Assembly: GCA_003979035.1 (NCBI GenBank)
Contig: RXOA01000015.1
Span: 1-12,884 of the forward strand
DNA: 12,884 nucleotides
Origin: Candidatus Bipolaricaulota bacterium
GTDB taxonomy: Bacteria; Bipolaricaulota; Bipolaricaulia; UBA7950; UBA9294
Direction: 5' to 3'
This document shows positions 12,879 through 12,884 of the stretch, in pieces (the first letter of the stretch is position 1; each line of letters opens with the position of its first letter). The position numbers were made by a program, and so were the translations under genes. The notes beneath the pieces are model-generated. The model saw nothing but the letters and a program-made list of their open reading frames with translations. It was not told the origin of the DNA and made no database searches.

Positions 12879-12884
12879 CTCCAC

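Noticed and set aside
1..12884. CRISPR arrays, insertion sequences, integrases, attachment sites
   Set aside because: No regularly spaced repeats, transposase or integrase motifs, or flanking terminal repeats were seen. The duplicated permease sequences are diverged gene copies, not mobile-element ends.

Overview
The window is high-GC DNA from a bacterium. It carries a bacterial primosomal helicase (priA), an NAD-dependent DNA ligase (ligA), a radical-SAM 23S rRNA/tRNA methylase (rlmN), a sigma-70 factor, and near-perfect Shine-Dalgarno sequences. The phylum cannot be fixed from the sequence. One gene does not fit the usual bacterial set: a full-length tRNA pseudouridine synthase of the archaeal/eukaryotic Pus10 family (4570-5919).

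Layout. From 1 to 3331, all on the minus strand, lie two tandem paralogous 434-residue ArsB/NhaD-type permeases (3331 to 2027, then 1906 to 602), followed by the first 176 codons of priA, which runs off the left edge. From 3332 to about 4330 there is no confident gene. That kilobase holds protein-like fragments and a strong minus-strand intrinsic terminator (about 3989-4029). Just upstream on the minus strand is a clear class I cyclic-di-GMP (GEMM-I) riboswitch (about 4333-4413) with its own promoter (4427-4455). The riboswitch therefore heads a short transcript of about 430 nt that reads into a gene-poor stretch. Divergently, pus10 and the sigma factor gene form a plus-strand pair (4570-6849).

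ligA and rlmN form a minus-strand, translationally coupled pair (9998 to 6836, 23-nt overlap). Their end overlaps the end of the convergent sigma gene by 14 nt. From 9999 to 11925 lies a decaying DppB-type ABC permease locus. First comes a relic of the C-terminal half of one permease (about 10240-10580, with stops and frameshifts). Then comes a second copy split by a frame change at about 11165-11199 into an N-terminal piece (10836-11195) and a C-terminal piece (11200-11925). No ATPase or substrate-binding protein gene is visible. The window ends with a complete nitrilase-superfamily amidohydrolase gene (12042-12878).

How the genes fit together. The housekeeping genes cover replication restart (priA), nick sealing (ligA), RNA modification (rlmN, pus10) and transcription (sigma). 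The accessory parts are the anion/cation permease pair, the broken peptide permease, and the cyclic-di-GMP sensor with no recognisable target. The most unusual items are the Pus10 gene in a bacterial setting, the apparently orphan riboswitch transcript, and the two related permease copies broken at different points.
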